DNA from: Mycobacterium gordonae
GTDB taxonomy: Bacteria; Actinomycetota; Actinomycetes; Mycobacteriales; Mycobacteriaceae
NCBI RefSeq assembly: GCF_002101675.1
Contig: NZ_LQOY01000094.1
Location: forward strand, 1 to 32,824
Direction: 5' to 3'
Length of the DNA stretch: 32,824 bases
A model generated the notes under the pieces. It was given only the letters and a program-made list of their open reading frames with translations. It had not been told where the DNA came from and made no database searches. Within the stretch, counting starts at the first letter, position 1. Each line of letters starts with the position of its first letter. A program made the translations under genes and the position numbers. Shown here piece by piece: positions 1 through 9,085 of this stretch.

Positions 1-2
1 CC

Positions 3-482
3 CCAGCCCCCACCGCACCCCCCGCCCCGGCCTCCACGCCCGCAGCCGCGGGACCCGTGTCGCCGACGGTCGGCGCCGGCTTCACGCCCCCCTATGCGGT
101 GGGCCCACCCGGCATCGGTTTCGGTTCCGGAATGTCGACCACCGCCAGCGCCACCGCGAAGAAGAAGGCACCCGAGCCGGATAGCGCATCAGCCGCGGCG
201 CAGTCTTCGGCGGCAAGCCGCCGGCGGGCGCGAGCGTTGCAGCGGAAGCGAATCACCGAACGCCAGTACGGCGACGAGTTCATGGACATGGAAGTCGAGG
301 TGGAGCCGGACTGGGACGAACCACCAGGCACTGCGGCATCGCATCAGGGCGCCCACCGGCTCGGATTGGCGGGCACGGTCAATAAGGAAAACGTCACCGA
401 GGCGACCGGTTTGGCGACCCTCAACGACGACGATTTCGGCGGAGGGCCGACCACTCCGATGTTGCCGAGCACCTGGCGATGA
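3..482 (+). CDS. PPE family protein, PPW subfamily, C-terminal part (5' end outside window)
   Basis: The reading frame is open from the left edge and ends at TGA 480-482, so only about 159 C-terminal residues are present. The visible part is Pro/Ala-rich, then carries GIGFGSGM (a GFxGT-like motif), a basic RRRARALQRKR stretch and an acidic DMEVEVEPDWDEP stretch. It ends with PMLPSTW, which fits the PxxPxxW signature that defines the PPE-PPW subfamily. The N-terminal PPE domain is not in the window. PPE proteins are mycobacterial proteins, usually exported through type VII (ESX) systems. The role of this one cannot be told from its tail. It converges on the next gene with a strong inverted repeat between them. 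Confidence 0.8.
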   Translation, partial: PAPTAPPAPASTPAAAGPVSPTVGAGFTPPYAVGPPGIGFGSGMSTTASATAKKKAPEPDSASAAAQSSAASRRRARALQRKRITERQYGDEFMDMEVEVEPDWDEPPGTAASHQGAHRLGLAGTVNKENVTEATGLATLNDDDFGGGPTTPMLPSTWR

Positions 483-506
483 TCAAGCCCGCTGTGGCGG
501 GCGATC
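481..506. terminator. Inverted repeat between convergent genes, probable terminator
   Basis: GCCCGC (487-492), a TGTG loop and GCGGGC (497-502) form a perfect 6-bp stem. GATC at 481-484 and GATC at 503-506 can extend it, with an AA bulge. It lies between the PPE stop and the stop of the leftward membrane protein gene, where a bidirectional terminator is expected. There is no long T run; mycobacterial terminators often lack one. Confidence 0.5.
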
Positions 507-511
507 TTCAA

Positions 512-1468
512 TCAGTCGCGTACTTCCCAGTCGCTCCGACCGAACTCGGTATCGAAGACCGGTCTGCGGCCGGCACGAATGCAGGCTTGGCGAAAAACCT
601 CCCCCATGGCGTCTGGGGCGATCCAACCTCCGTCTGCCGTCCACCAACTCTGGAAGAACACAATGACGCGCTCGTCGTTGAACCGCGGAAAGATGTGGGT
701 GCTCAGCGCATTCCAGAATGTCACCGGGCTATCGCGCCGCATGATCAACATGCCTGGCACATGACGAACCACGCGACGGGGAGCGCCCCACACGAAGCGC
801 TTCAGCCGAACGTACGGGTAAGCGGCGAGGTCGAACGGCCGCTCTCGCCCATAGCGAATCAGCGTGATCGTCCCGTCGCGGTCGACCACACCGCGTTGAA
901 CGGCCAGCCGTTGTCGCACTTGGGCGTGTAGGTAGGCCACGGCAAGCAGCGACAGCGGTAGCACCATCGTCGCGCGGAATTTCTCATAGTCACCGTGCGG
1001 CACCGGGTAGCCGGTGGCTGCCGCGGTAATTACCAGCAGAAAGAACGGCACGGCATACATCAGCACGATCAATGACAAGACGCCTACCGCAGTCTTGCGC
1101 GCTTTGAAGCGCACCGGTCCCACGACGTCGCAGGACCGCACTACACATTTGTCACGGATTCTCCACCGCCAGGGCGGAACGTGGAACCTGGATGCATGCC
1201 ACGTCGCCGACCGAACGGACTCTGGATGTGGATCCACGTCTTTGATCCCGAAAGGATCACCTTCGCGGCTTCGCGCACGCAGATTGTCGACGAGTGTGAC
1301 GCTCTCTTCCGCGCCCAGACGCAGTGTCGCGCAGAGTCGATTGATCTCAACAGCGAGCTGCTCGTCATCGAGGCTGGCTAAACTCCCCGTGGGGCGACGG
1401 CCTTGTTCGCGAGCGATCTGCGCATCAACGAGCGCCACCAAGCGCTTTCGCAACTCGCCGAAATGCAA
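512..1468 (-). CDS. Unrecognised membrane protein, about 318 aa
   Basis: I do not recognise a family. The N-terminal ~120 residues are hydrophilic and include a helical, acidic LDDEQLAVEINRLCATLRLG segment. Two hydrophobic segments follow at about residues 126-151 and 166-182. The last ~135 residues are soluble and rich in Arg and Trp. This suggests a two-pass membrane protein with both ends on the same side. The start is a TTG at 1466-1468 with a GAGG box five bases upstream. It lies 115 bp downstream of prcA in the same direction, so it could be read through from the proteasome operon, but nothing in its sequence ties it to proteolysis. In M. tuberculosis I recall PE22/PPE36 at this position instead. 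Confidence 0.65.
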   Translation of the reverse strand: MHFGELRKRLVALVDAQIAREQGRRPTGSLASLDDEQLAVEINRLCATLRLGAEESVTLVDNLRARSREGDPFGIKDVDPHPESVRSATWHASRFHVPPWRWRIRDKCVVRSCDVVGPVRFKARKTAVGVLSLIVLMYAVPFFLLVITAAATGYPVPHGDYEKFRATMVLPLSLLAVAYLHAQVRQRLAVQRGVVDRDGTITLIRYGRERPFDLAAYPYVRLKRFVWGAPRRVVRHVPGMLIMRRDSPVTFWNALSTHIFPRFNDERVIVFFQSWWTADGGWIAPDAMGEVFRQACIRAGRRPVFDTEFGRSDWEVRD

Positions 1469-1583
1469 ATCAACCTCATCTGCTGCGTACCCGTGCAGGC
1501 GTTGCCTGCTGTCGTACCGATGCAGCGAAGATGTTATGCAGCTTGTCGCGTCTGCGCTCCACTATTCGTCAAGCCGTACCAGC

Positions 1584-2390
1584 CTAGGACGACGAGTCAC
1601 CCTCGGATTCTGCAGGCTCGTCAGGGCTTTGCGGCTCCTGCGCGCCCTCCGGGGCCTCGGTCTCGCCTGCGCCGGAATCAGTCTCCTGCAGCAGCGATTC
1701 CAAGGTGGTGCGGTTGATCCGGCGGAATGCCCGCCGCGGCCGGTTGGCATCCAGGATCGCGACTTCGAGGCTGGCCTCGCCCAGGGTCGGCTGGCCGTTC
1801 GTGGCGTTGTCAGGGCTGTTGGCCCGCAACGCGTTGACCGCGACCTTCAGCGCATCGCCCAGGTCTGCGTTCTCGGCGTAGGACTCCTTGAGCGCGTTGA
1901 TGATCGGCTCGGTGGTGCCGCCCATCACCACGTAATGCGGCTCGTCGGCGATCGACCCGTCGTAGGTGATCCGGTACAGCTCAGGCGCTTTGGTCTCGCC
2001 GTAGTGCGCGACCTCGGCCACACATAGCTCGACCTCGTAAGGCTTGGCCTGTTCGGTGAAGATGCTGCCCAGCGTCTGGGCATAGACGTTGGCCAGCTGC
2101 CGGCCGGTGACGTCGCGACGGTCGTAGGCGTACCCGCGGGTGTCGGCGAATTGGATTCCGCCCCGACGCAGGTTGTCGAACTCGTTGAATTTCCCGGCCG
2201 CGGCGAATCCCACCCGGTCGTAGAGTTCGCTGATCTTCTGCAGCGACCGCGACGGGTTCTCCGCCACGAACAGCACGCCACCGGAGTAGGCCAACACCAC
2301 CACGCTGCGTCCGCGGGCAATGCCCTTGCGTGCGAGCTCGCTACGCTCGCGCATCGCCTGCTCAGGCGAGATGAAATACGGGAAGCTCAC
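1584..2390 (-). CDS. prcA: 20S proteasome alpha subunit PrcA
   Basis: PrcA forms the two outer seven-membered rings of the mycobacterial 20S proteasome. It gates substrate entry and docks the ATPase Mpa. The N-terminus [18 protein letters not shown] is the typical gating peptide. Family segments such as [18 protein letters not shown] and [20 protein letters not shown] follow. It lacks a catalytic Thr, as expected for an alpha subunit. The start is a GTG at 2388-2390 that overlaps the prcB stop by 4 bp (GTGA), implying translational coupling and matched subunit levels. The protein is 268 aa, about 20 longer than the M. tuberculosis form (248 aa from memory). The extra length is an acidic Glu/Ser/Pro-rich tail after about residue 230. 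Confidence 0.97.
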   Translation of the reverse strand: MSFPYFISPEQAMRERSELARKGIARGRSVVVLAYSGGVLFVAENPSRSLQKISELYDRVGFAAAGKFNEFDNLRRGGIQFADTRGYAYDRRDVTGRQLANVYAQTLGSIFTEQAKPYEVELCVAEVAHYGETKAPELYRITYDGSIADEPHYVVMGGTTEPIINALKESYAENADLGDALKVAVNALRANSPDNATNGQPTLGEASLEVAILDANRPRRAFRRINRTTLESLLQETDSGAGETEAPEGAQEPQSPDEPAESEGDSSS

Positions 2391-3247
2391 TTCTCACCGC
2401 CGTCAGGGCCGAAAGTATCCGCGCGGGAACGACTTTCGATGACGCCGCGGGCAATCTCCGCGATCCTGCGCTCGGGGAGCTCCATCGCGCCGTCGGCGTC
2501 GATGGTGACCGCCGTCGGGTAGATGCCGCGGACCAGGTCCGGTCCGCCGGTGGCCGAGTCATCGTCGGCGGCGTCGTAGAGCGCCTCTACGGCGACCCGC
2601 AATGCAGAATCCGCATCGGCGACTTGGGAGTACAGCTTCTTGATCGACGACTTGGCAAAGATCGATCCCGAGCCCACCGACTGATATCCCTCTTCCTCGA
2701 TGTTCCAGCCGCCGGCGGCGTCGAAGGAGACGATGCGTCCGGCTGACTCGGGGTCAGCGGCGTGGATGTCGTAGCCGACCAACAGTGGCAGCGCGACCAG
2801 CCCCTGCATCGCGGCCGGCAGGTTGCCGCGGACCATGATGGCCAGCCGGTTGACCTTGCCGGCGAAGGTGAGCGGTACGCCTTCCAACTTCTCGTAGTGC
2901 TCGAGTTCGACTGCGTACAGACGGGCGAACTCGACCGCGATGGCGGCGGTGCCGGCGATGCCGGTCGCGGTGTAGTCGTCGGTGATGTAGACCTTGCGGA
3001 CATCGCGGCCGGCGATCATGTTGCCCTGGGTCGAGCGGCGGTCGCCTGCGATCAACACCCCACCGGGGTACTTGAGCGCCACGATGGTGGTGCCGTGCGG
3101 CAGCTGGTCACCCACGGCCGAACCGCTGAGCCGGGCGGGAAGCAGATCCGGTGCCTGGCGGCGCAGAAAGTCAGCGAACGACGACAGGTCTACGGATCCG
3201 GGTTGTGCTGAGTTGAGGGACAGGCGATCGGGCAACGACCAGGTCAC
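2387..3247 (-). CDS. prcB: 20S proteasome beta subunit PrcB, catalytic
   Basis: PrcB forms the inner rings and carries the N-terminal-nucleophile protease activity. The 286-aa precursor has a 52-residue propeptide ending in HG, directly before [13 protein letters not shown]. Autocleavage at Gly52-Thr53 would expose the catalytic Thr53, leaving a mature chain of 234 residues. The DRRSTQGN segment and the downstream GVGYD-like core match the family. The GTG start at 3245-3247 overlaps the pup stop by 4 bp, and the 3' end overlaps prcA by 4 bp. pup, prcB and prcA are therefore one translationally coupled unit. Length and propeptide resemble M. tuberculosis PrcB (291 aa from memory). Confidence 0.97.
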   Translation of the reverse strand: MTWSLPDRLSLNSAQPGSVDLSSFADFLRRQAPDLLPARLSGSAVGDQLPHGTTIVALKYPGGVLIAGDRRSTQGNMIAGRDVRKVYITDDYTATGIAGTAAIAVEFARLYAVELEHYEKLEGVPLTFAGKVNRLAIMVRGNLPAAMQGLVALPLLVGYDIHAADPESAGRIVSFDAAGGWNIEEEGYQSVGSGSIFAKSSIKKLYSQVADADSALRVAVEALYDAADDDSATGGPDLVRGIYPTAVTIDADGAMELPERRIAEIARGVIESRSRADTFGPDGGEK

Positions 3248-3438
3248 TGTCCGCCCTTTTGCACGTAAGCGCGCACAAAGTCCTCGGCGTTCTCTTCCAG
3301 GACGTCGTCAATCTCGTCGAGCAGATCGTCGGTCTCCTCGGTCAGCTTCTCGCGACGCTCCTGGCCCGCGGCTGCCGCGCCGGTGATGTCGTCGTCGTCG
3401 CCGCCACCACCGCCACGTTTAGTCTGCTCCTGCGCCAT
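3244..3438 (-). CDS. pup: Prokaryotic ubiquitin-like protein Pup
   Basis: Pup is an intrinsically disordered 64-residue modifier. PafA joins it to lysines of target proteins, and Mpa recognises the tagged protein. The sequence begins [17 protein letters not shown] and ends in YVQKGGQ. The C-terminal Gln is the form that Dop must deamidate to Glu before ligation. The central helix (about residues 25-52, rich in Glu, Asp and Leu) is the Mpa-binding segment. An in-frame start seven codons upstream exists, but ATG 3436-3438 is preceded by a clear AGGAGG (3444-3449, five-base spacing) and gives the canonical 64 aa. It lies 93 bp downstream of dop, which leaves room for its own promoter, and overlaps prcB by 4 bp. 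Confidence 0.97.
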   Translation of the reverse strand: MAQEQTKRGGGGGDDDDITGAAAAGQERREKLTEETDDLLDEIDDVLEENAEDFVRAYVQKGGQ

Positions 3439-3531
3439 CGCCGCCTCCTGCTTCGTCATGCGCCGCGGGCGTGTGTCCAGTCGCCCGATGGCTTTTCTCT
3501 ACCCTACCGGTCAGCACCGACGTTTCCCGGC

Positions 3532-5028
3532 TCAGCTGGTCAGTTGTTCCACCAATTCCACGGCGCTGTCCACCGAATCGAGCAGCGCACCGACGTGCGC
3601 CTTGCTCCCCCGCAGCGGCTCCAGCGTCGGAATCCGCACCAGCGAGTCACCGCCCAGATCGAAAATCACCGAGTCCCAGCTCGCCGCCGCGATGTCGGCC
3701 CCGAACCGGCGCAGGCATTCACCGCGGAAGTACGCCCGGGTGTCCGTCGGCGGATTGTCCACCGCATCCAGCACCTGCGGTTCGGTGACCAGTCGCTTCA
3801 TCGATCCGCGCGCCACCAGCCGGTTGTACAGACCCTTGTCCAGTCGGACGTCGGAGTACTGCAGGTCAACAAGGTGCAGCCGGGGAGCCGACCAGTTCAG
3901 GTTCTCCCGCTGCCGGAACCCTTCGAGCAGCCGCAACTTGGCCGGCCAGTCCAGCAGCTCTGCGCACTCCATTGGGTCGCGTTCGAGCAAATCGAGGGCC
4001 TCGGCCCAGGTTTCCACGACATGCGACGCGCGCGGGTCCGGGTCACGACTGTCGACCAGCTTGGCCACTCGATCGAGGTAAATCCGTTGCAGCGCAAGCC
4101 CGGTTAGCTCCCGGCCGTCGGCCAGGGCCACGGTTTGACGCAACGACGGGTCGCGGCTGATCGCGTGGACCGCATGCACCGGACGGGCCAGCGCGAGATC
4201 GGTCAGGTCGATGCCTTCTTCGATCAGGTCGAGGACCAACGCCGTGGTGCCCAACTTGAGGTAGGTCGACGTCTCGGCCAGGTTCGCATCGCCGATGATC
4301 ACGTGCAGCCGGCGGTACCTGTCGGCGTCGGCGTGCGGCTCGTCGCGGGTGTTGATGATGCCGCGCTTGAGGGTTGTCTCGAGTCCGACCTCGACCTCGA
4401 TGTAGTCCGAGCGCTGCGACAGCTGGAAACCGGCCTCGTCCCCCGACGCACCGATGCCTACCCGGCCGGAACCGGTCACCACCTGCCGCGACACCAGGAA
4501 GGGCGTCAGCCCCGCGATGATCGACGAAAACGGTGTCTGCCGCGACATCAAGTAGTTCTCGTGCGAGCCGTAGGACGCGCCCTTGCCGTCGACATTGTTC
4601 TTGTAGAGCTGCAGTTTAGCCGCCCCGGGCACGCTGGCGACATGCCGTGCCGCGGCCTCCATCACGCGCTCGCCCGCCTTGTCCCAGATCACGGCGTCCA
4701 TCGGGTCGGTGCATTCGGGCGCGGAGTACTCCGGGTGCGCGTGGTCGACGTAGAGTCGCGCGCCGTTCGTCAGAATCATGTTGGCCGCGCCGACCTCGTC
4801 CGCGTCGACAACCGGCGGCGGGCCGGCCGAGCGGCTCAGATCGAAGCCGCGGGCGTCGCGCAGCGGGGACTCGACCTCGTAGTCCCAGCGGGTCCGCTTA
4901 GCGCGTTGGATGCCGGCGGCGGCGGCGTAGGCCAGCACCGCCTGTGTGGAAGTGAGGATCGGGTTGGCAGTCGGGTCCGACGGCGAGGAGATGCCGTACT
5001 CGACCTCCGTCCCGATAATCCGTTGCAT
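3532..5028 (-). CDS. dop: Pup deamidase/depupylase Dop
   Basis: Dop converts the C-terminal Gln of Pup to Glu and also removes Pup from substrates. It belongs to the carboxylate-amine ligase/glutamine synthetase fold. The 498-aa protein starts [12 protein letters not shown], with the metal/ATP-site glutamates E8 and E10. [10 protein letters not shown] follows, with Asp95 in the position known as the catalytic nucleophile/base. [18 protein letters not shown] and [14 protein letters not shown] are further conserved blocks, and the Dop-loop region (about residues 40-80) is present. It is slightly shorter than M. tuberculosis Dop (505 aa from memory). The ATG at 5026-5028 has no clear ribosome binding site; a TAGTCT hexamer ends 7 nt upstream, which suggests a leaderless transcript. 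Confidence 0.96.
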   Translation of the reverse strand: MQRIIGTEVEYGISSPSDPTANPILTSTQAVLAYAAAAGIQRAKRTRWDYEVESPLRDARGFDLSRSAGPPPVVDADEVGAANMILTNGARLYVDHAHPEYSAPECTDPMDAVIWDKAGERVMEAAARHVASVPGAAKLQLYKNNVDGKGASYGSHENYLMSRQTPFSSIIAGLTPFLVSRQVVTGSGRVGIGASGDEAGFQLSQRSDYIEVEVGLETTLKRGIINTRDEPHADADRYRRLHVIIGDANLAETSTYLKLGTTALVLDLIEEGIDLTDLALARPVHAVHAISRDPSLRQTVALADGRELTGLALQRIYLDRVAKLVDSRDPDPRASHVVETWAEALDLLERDPMECAELLDWPAKLRLLEGFRQRENLNWSAPRLHLVDLQYSDVRLDKGLYNRLVARGSMKRLVTEPQVLDAVDNPPTDTRAYFRGECLRRFGADIAAASWDSVIFDLGGDSLVRIPTLEPLRGSKAHVGALLDSVDSAVELVEQLTS

Positions 5029-5035
5029 GAGTTAA

Positions 5036-5041
5036 AGACTA
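5036..5041 (-). promoter_or_regulatory. Predicted -10 hexamer of a leaderless dop transcript
   Basis: On the minus strand TAGTCT is followed by seven bases and then the dop ATG. TANNNT at this distance places transcription start at or beside the A of ATG, as is common for leaderless mRNAs in mycobacteria. No Shine-Dalgarno lies in the gap. No -35 was assigned. Confidence 0.55.
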
Positions 5042-5108
5042 CGGTCCCGCCGTGACCCCCGAGCAGCAGCGGGTAGCTCGCGCCGGAAACGGCAGGGCTG
5101 CCCACGAT

Positions 5109-5114
5109 TAGTGT
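5109..5114 (+). promoter_or_regulatory. Predicted -10 hexamer for the Rv2113-like gene
   Basis: TAGTGT lies eight bases before ATG 5123, so transcription would start within one or two bases of the start codon. It stands back to back with the dop -10 hexamer in the same 94-bp divergent gap. No ribosome binding site is visible. Confidence 0.4.
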
Positions 5115-5122
5115 GAGCCGCC

Positions 5123-6313
5123 ATGAGCCCTTCTCTCCGCTCGCTGGCACGGCGGGCGACGGTTACCGACGAGGCTGAAAGCTGGTTCCTGCAACGCGGT
5201 CTGCCGTCGGTGCTGACGACGCGGGGCAGGTGGCGACGGCTGTGGTCACGGTCGGCTCCCATGCTGGCGGCCTATGCGACCCTGCACTGCTGGACCTTGC
5301 CGATCCTGTTCATCACGGAGGGCAAAGACGTCATCATCGACGACAAGCCGACGGCCGAGGAATGGTCGCTGCTCGGACTCATCGGACTGGCGCCGGTGGC
5401 GATGGCGGTCGTCGGTTGGTTGGTGTCGCGTATCTCCGATCGTCGGGACCGCGCGCTGGCGGCGACGGTGGCGATGGTTGTCGTCGGGGTCGTCATCGTC
5501 GTCGAAAGCGACCCGTCCCATCTGCCGAATGCCGTCATCACCGCGGCGGTGCTGATGGTCTTGACCGGCTTCGGTGTGGGATCGGTGGTCGGCTGGGCGA
5601 TGCGCATGACGCTTTCGCACCTCACCACGATCGGCGGTCTGGCAGTTCGCGCCCTTCCGGTGGTGTTGCTGACCACTCTGGTGTTCTTCAACGGAAACGT
5701 CTGGCTGATGTCGGCGACGATCAGCGGTGAGCGGCTGGCCCTGGCGATGTTGTTTCTCGTCAGCATCGCCGCGGCGTTCGTGGTCTCGGCCACCGCGGAG
5801 CGAGTCAGACCGATGCTGCGGTCGCCGGCTGCGGTAGCGAAAGACTCCGAAGCCCTGTTAGGCACACCGTTCGAGGCGATGCCGGACCCGCCGTCCAGTC
5901 CCGCGTTGAGCAGGATGGAGCGGATCAACGTGATCTTCGTGCTGGCCGCTTCCCAGTTGGCGCAAATCGCCGTGGTCGCCGCACTGACGGCCGGCATCTA
6001 CGTGACCCTCGGACTGATTGTGCTGACACCCGCGCTGCTTCAGGAGTGGGCCCGCACCACGGACAACAATGCGACCCTGCTGGGGCTGACGCTGCCCGTC
6101 CCTGACGCGCTGATCCATCTGTGCCTGTTCCTCGGCGCGCTGACCTTCATGTACATCAGCGCGCGAGCGGCCGGCGACGACGATTACCGCTCCAATTTCG
6201 TCGACCCGTTGATCGATGATCTGCACGCCACTCTGACCGCGCGCAACCGCTACCGCAGCCGGATGGTGAACGCGCCGGTGACCAGTGTTGACGCCGCTGA
6301 CCTGGGTGATTAG
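5123..6313 (+). CDS. Conserved integral membrane protein, Rv2113-like
   Basis: This 396-aa protein is highly hydrophobic, with about eight predicted membrane segments: near residues 48-68, 90-112, 118-140, 147-172, 183-205, 215-235, 280-315 (possibly two) and 340-365. A hydrophilic loop lies at about 240-275. It matches in position and size the integral membrane protein Rv2113 recalled from M. tuberculosis. No catalytic motif or transporter signature is recognisable. It is divergent from dop and ten bases upstream of the next gene, so the two are probably co-transcribed. Conserved location beside the Pup-proteasome genes is the only hint of function. Confidence 0.85.
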   Translation: MSPSLRSLARRATVTDEAESWFLQRGLPSVLTTRGRWRRLWSRSAPMLAAYATLHCWTLPILFITEGKDVIIDDKPTAEEWSLLGLIGLAPVAMAVVGWLVSRISDRRDRALAATVAMVVVGVVIVVESDPSHLPNAVITAAVLMVLTGFGVGSVVGWAMRMTLSHLTTIGGLAVRALPVVLLTTLVFFNGNVWLMSATISGERLALAMLFLVSIAAAFVVSATAERVRPMLRSPAAVAKDSEALLGTPFEAMPDPPSSPALSRMERINVIFVLAASQLAQIAVVAALTAGIYVTLGLIVLTPALLQEWARTTDNNATLLGLTLPVPDALIHLCLFLGALTFMYISARAAGDDDYRSNFVDPLIDDLHATLTARNRYRSRMVNAPVTSVDAADLGD

Positions 6314-6323
6314 GTTCACCCTG

Positions 6324-6965
6324 GTGTCAGCCCCTCAATCTCCCTCCTCAGCCCAACCACATTCGGGTGACCTTTCCGGAAAACGTTACGGGGAAGTGCT
6401 TCTCGTAACGCCCGGCGAGGCGGGTCCGCAAGCCACCGTCTACAACAGTTTTCCGCTGAACGACTGCCCCGCCGACCTGTGGTCGGCCTTGGACGCTCAC
6501 GCCATCGCATCCGAGCACGGTGCTGCCACGGCGCTGCTCAACGGGCCGCGCTACTGGCTGATGAACAGCATCGAAAAGACCCAGCAGGGGCCGCAGATCA
6601 TTAAAAACTTCGGCGGCATCGACATGATTCTGCAGGCCACCGTGCTGCTCGCGTCGATGAACCCGAACCCGTACACCGTCAATCAGGTCAGTCGCAACAC
6701 GGTGTTCGTCTTCGACGCCGGGCAGGAGGTCTACGAACTGCAGGACCCGCACGGCCGGCAATGGATCATGCAGACCTGGAGTCAGGTCGTTGACCCCACC
6801 CTGTCGCGCGCCGACCTCGCGAAGCTCGGCGATCGGCTCAACCTGCCGGCGGGCTGGACCTACCACTCGCGGGTGCTTCCGGAGACCCTGCGCGTCGACA
6901 CGACCACGCAAGCCGCCGAGGTGCTGCAGGACGACCTGACCAACAGCTATTCGTTGGTGAGTTAG
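6324..6965 (+). CDS. Conserved hypothetical protein, Rv2114-like
   Basis: This soluble protein has about 213 residues and no signal peptide or membrane segment. Sequences such as VYNSFPLNDCPADLWSALDAHAIASEHGA and YWLMNSIEKTQ identify it as the homologue of the conserved hypothetical next to mpa in M. tuberculosis (about 207 aa from memory). An in-frame GTG at 6285 would overlap the upstream gene. The GTG at 6324 (MSAPQSPS...) starts ten bases after the upstream stop and gives a length closer to the homologue, so it is preferred. Function is unknown. It converges on mpa with only 17 bp between the two stops. Confidence 0.8.
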   Translation: MSAPQSPSSAQPHSGDLSGKRYGEVLLVTPGEAGPQATVYNSFPLNDCPADLWSALDAHAIASEHGAATALLNGPRYWLMNSIEKTQQGPQIIKNFGGIDMILQATVLLASMNPNPYTVNQVSRNTVFVFDAGQEVYELQDPHGRQWIMQTWSQVVDPTLSRADLAKLGDRLNLPAGWTYHSRVLPETLRVDTTTQAAEVLQDDLTNSYSLVS

Positions 6966-6982
6966 CGGTTCGCTGCGTCGAA

Positions 6983-8812
6983 TTACAGGTACTGCCCCAG
7001 GTTCGACTCGGTGTCGATGGCCCGCGAGGCGCTGGACGACTTGCCGGTGACCAGGGTGCGGATGTAGACGATCCGCTCGCCCTTCTTGCCCGAGATCCGC
7101 GCCCAGTCATCGGGGTTGGTAGTGTTGGGCAGGTCCTCGTTTTCGGCGAACTCGTCGACGATCGAGTCCAGCAGATGCTGGATGCGCAGGCCGGGCTGGC
7201 CCGTCTCCAGCACAGACTTGATCGCGTTCTTCTTCGCGCGGTCGACCACGTTCTGGATCATCGCCCCGGAGTTGAAGTCCTTGAAGTACATGACTTCCTT
7301 GTCGCCGTTGGCGTAGGTGACTTCCAGGAACCGGTTGTCGTCGATCTCGGCGTACATCCGCTCGACGACCTTCTCGATCATCGCCCTGATGCAGGCGCTG
7401 CGGCTGCCGTTGAACTCGGCGAGGTCGTCGGCGTGCACCGGCAGCGTCTCGACCAGGTACTTCGAGAAGATGTCCTGCGCGGCTTCGGCGTCCGGCCGCT
7501 CGATCTTGATTTTCACGTCCAGACGCCCAGGCCGCAGGATGGCCGGGTCGATCATGTCCTCACGGTTGGAGGCGCCGATCACGATGACGTTCTCGAGCCC
7601 TTCCACCCCGTCGATCTCCGACAGCAGCTGCGGCACCACGGTGGTCTCGACGTCGGAGGAGACGCCGGTGCCACGGGTGCGGAAGATCGAGTCCATCTCG
7701 TCGAAGAACACGATCACCGGCGTGCCTTCGGAGGCCTTCTCGCGGGCCCGTTGGAAGATCAACCGGATGTGACGCTCGGTCTCTCCGACGAACTTGTTGA
7801 GTAGCTCGGGGCCCTTGATGTTGAGGAAGTACGACTTGGCCTCGCGGGCGTCGTCGCCGCGCAGGTCGGCCATCTTCTTGGCCAGCGAGTTGGCGACGGC
7901 CTTGGCGATGAGCGTCTTACCGCAACCGGGCGGGCCGTACAGCAACACACCTTTGGGTGGACGCAGCGCGTACTCGCGATAGAGCTCCTTGTGCAGGAAC
8001 GGCAACTCGACCGCGTCGCGGATCTGCTCGATCTGACGCGTCAGGCCGCCGATGTCCTCATAGCTGACGTCGGGAACCTCTTCGAGCACCAGGTCTTCGA
8101 CCTCGGCCTTGGGGATGCGCTCGAAGGCATATCCGGCCTTGGTGTCGACCAGCAGCGAGTCGCCCGGGCGCAGCCGGCGCGGCCGGGTGTCGTCGTTGAG
8201 CGCGTCGGGGTGGCCTTCGGGCAGATCCTCGGCGACCAACGGTTCGGCGAGCCACACGATGCGCTCCTCGTCGGCGTGGCCGACCACCAGAGCGCGGTGG
8301 CCGTCGCCCAGCACCTCGCGCAGCGTCGAGATCTCGCCGACCGACTCGTAGGTTCCCGCCTCGACCACTGTCAGCGCCTCATTGAGCCGGACCGTCTGGC
8401 CCTTCTTCAACAAGGAGGTCTCGATGTTAGGCGAGCACGTCAGGCGCATCTTGCGACCGGAGGTGAACACGTCGACTGTTTCGTCGTCGTGAGTGCCGAG
8501 CAGGACGCCGTAACCGCTTGGCGGTTGCCCTAGCCGATCGACTTCCTCCCGCAGCGCCAATAGCTGTTGGCGAGCCTCTTTAAGGGTTTCCATCAATTTG
8601 GAATTGCGGGCCGCGAGTGAGTCGATTCGGGCTTCGAGTTGATGGACGTCGCGCGCGGAGCGCGCCGGGCTCGGGTGGGCAACCGCGTTGTCGAGTTGCT
8701 CACGCAGGGCCGCGGCCTCACGCCGCAGTTGTTCGAGTTCGGCAGCATCGTCGCTGGACAGGGGGATATCGCGGGGGTTCTTGAATGCTTCAGAACGCTC
8801 TGAGTCACCCAT
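6983..8812 (-). CDS. mpa: Proteasomal AAA+ ATPase Mpa (ARC)
   Basis: Mpa is the hexameric ATPase that binds Pup, unfolds pupylated proteins and feeds them into PrcBA. The 609-aa protein has an N-terminal coiled coil (about residues 20-95, [15 protein letters not shown] onward) that binds Pup. Two OB-type domains follow (about 97-245), then one AAA module. Walker A is GPPGCGKT near residue 295 and Walker B is [10 protein letters not shown]. The C-terminus ends GQYL; the penultimate Tyr is the residue known to dock into PrcA pockets. The frame extends 16 codons upstream, but ATG 8810-8812 has AAAGGAG at proper spacing and gives exactly the 609 aa recalled for M. tuberculosis. Confidence 0.97.
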   Translation of the reverse strand: MGDSERSEAFKNPRDIPLSSDDAAELEQLRREAAALREQLDNAVAHPSPARSARDVHQLEARIDSLAARNSKLMETLKEARQQLLALREEVDRLGQPPSGYGVLLGTHDDETVDVFTSGRKMRLTCSPNIETSLLKKGQTVRLNEALTVVEAGTYESVGEISTLREVLGDGHRALVVGHADEERIVWLAEPLVAEDLPEGHPDALNDDTRPRRLRPGDSLLVDTKAGYAFERIPKAEVEDLVLEEVPDVSYEDIGGLTRQIEQIRDAVELPFLHKELYREYALRPPKGVLLYGPPGCGKTLIAKAVANSLAKKMADLRGDDAREAKSYFLNIKGPELLNKFVGETERHIRLIFQRAREKASEGTPVIVFFDEMDSIFRTRGTGVSSDVETTVVPQLLSEIDGVEGLENVIVIGASNREDMIDPAILRPGRLDVKIKIERPDAEAAQDIFSKYLVETLPVHADDLAEFNGSRSACIRAMIEKVVERMYAEIDDNRFLEVTYANGDKEVMYFKDFNSGAMIQNVVDRAKKNAIKSVLETGQPGLRIQHLLDSIVDEFAENEDLPNTTNPDDWARISGKKGERIVYIRTLVTGKSSSASRAIDTESNLGQYL

Positions 8813-9085
8813 GTTGCGCTCCTTTCCCGCACCAGGAATAGGTGTGGCGGATACCCCCAACGCTACCGGTCAACCACGATTGATGTGCGCAGTCAAATGC
8901 CGTTTGAAAGTTACAAGTTGGGTCACGCTGGTAATCTCGGCTTCTATTCGGGCCGAGCGAAAGGGCTTCTGTGACCGTGAAATCCCAAGCCACAGGCGTT
9001 CTGACCCCCAACTTCGCGGCGATCGCGGGGCCCGATGTGACGTGCAACGCAATCTGCTCCGACGCCAGTAATTGAGCCGTCGGAG
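8813..9085. other. Divergent intergenic region between mpa and lppK
   Basis: This 273-bp gap holds the leader of mpa on the minus strand, with its Shine-Dalgarno directly at the left end, and the leader of lppK on the plus strand. The stretch 8900-8945 is less GC-rich than its surroundings and probably contains promoters. No hexamer pair with good spacing could be assigned on either strand. The right end holds the perfect inverted repeat listed separately. No small gene with a ribosome binding site was seen. Confidence 0.5.
9057..9085 (+). promoter_or_regulatory. Perfect 8-bp inverted repeat abutting the lppK start codon
   Basis: CTCCGACG (9057-9064) and CGTCGGAG (9078-9085) are exact complements separated by 13 bases. 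The right arm ends at the base before ATG 9086. In RNA this hairpin would stand directly in front of the start codon. In DNA it could be an operator. The GGAG in the right arm is too close to ATG to serve as a Shine-Dalgarno for it. Confidence 0.5.

Noticed and set aside
4135..5055. 306-codon open frame on the plus strand
   Set aside because: It lies antisense to dop and has shadow-frame composition.
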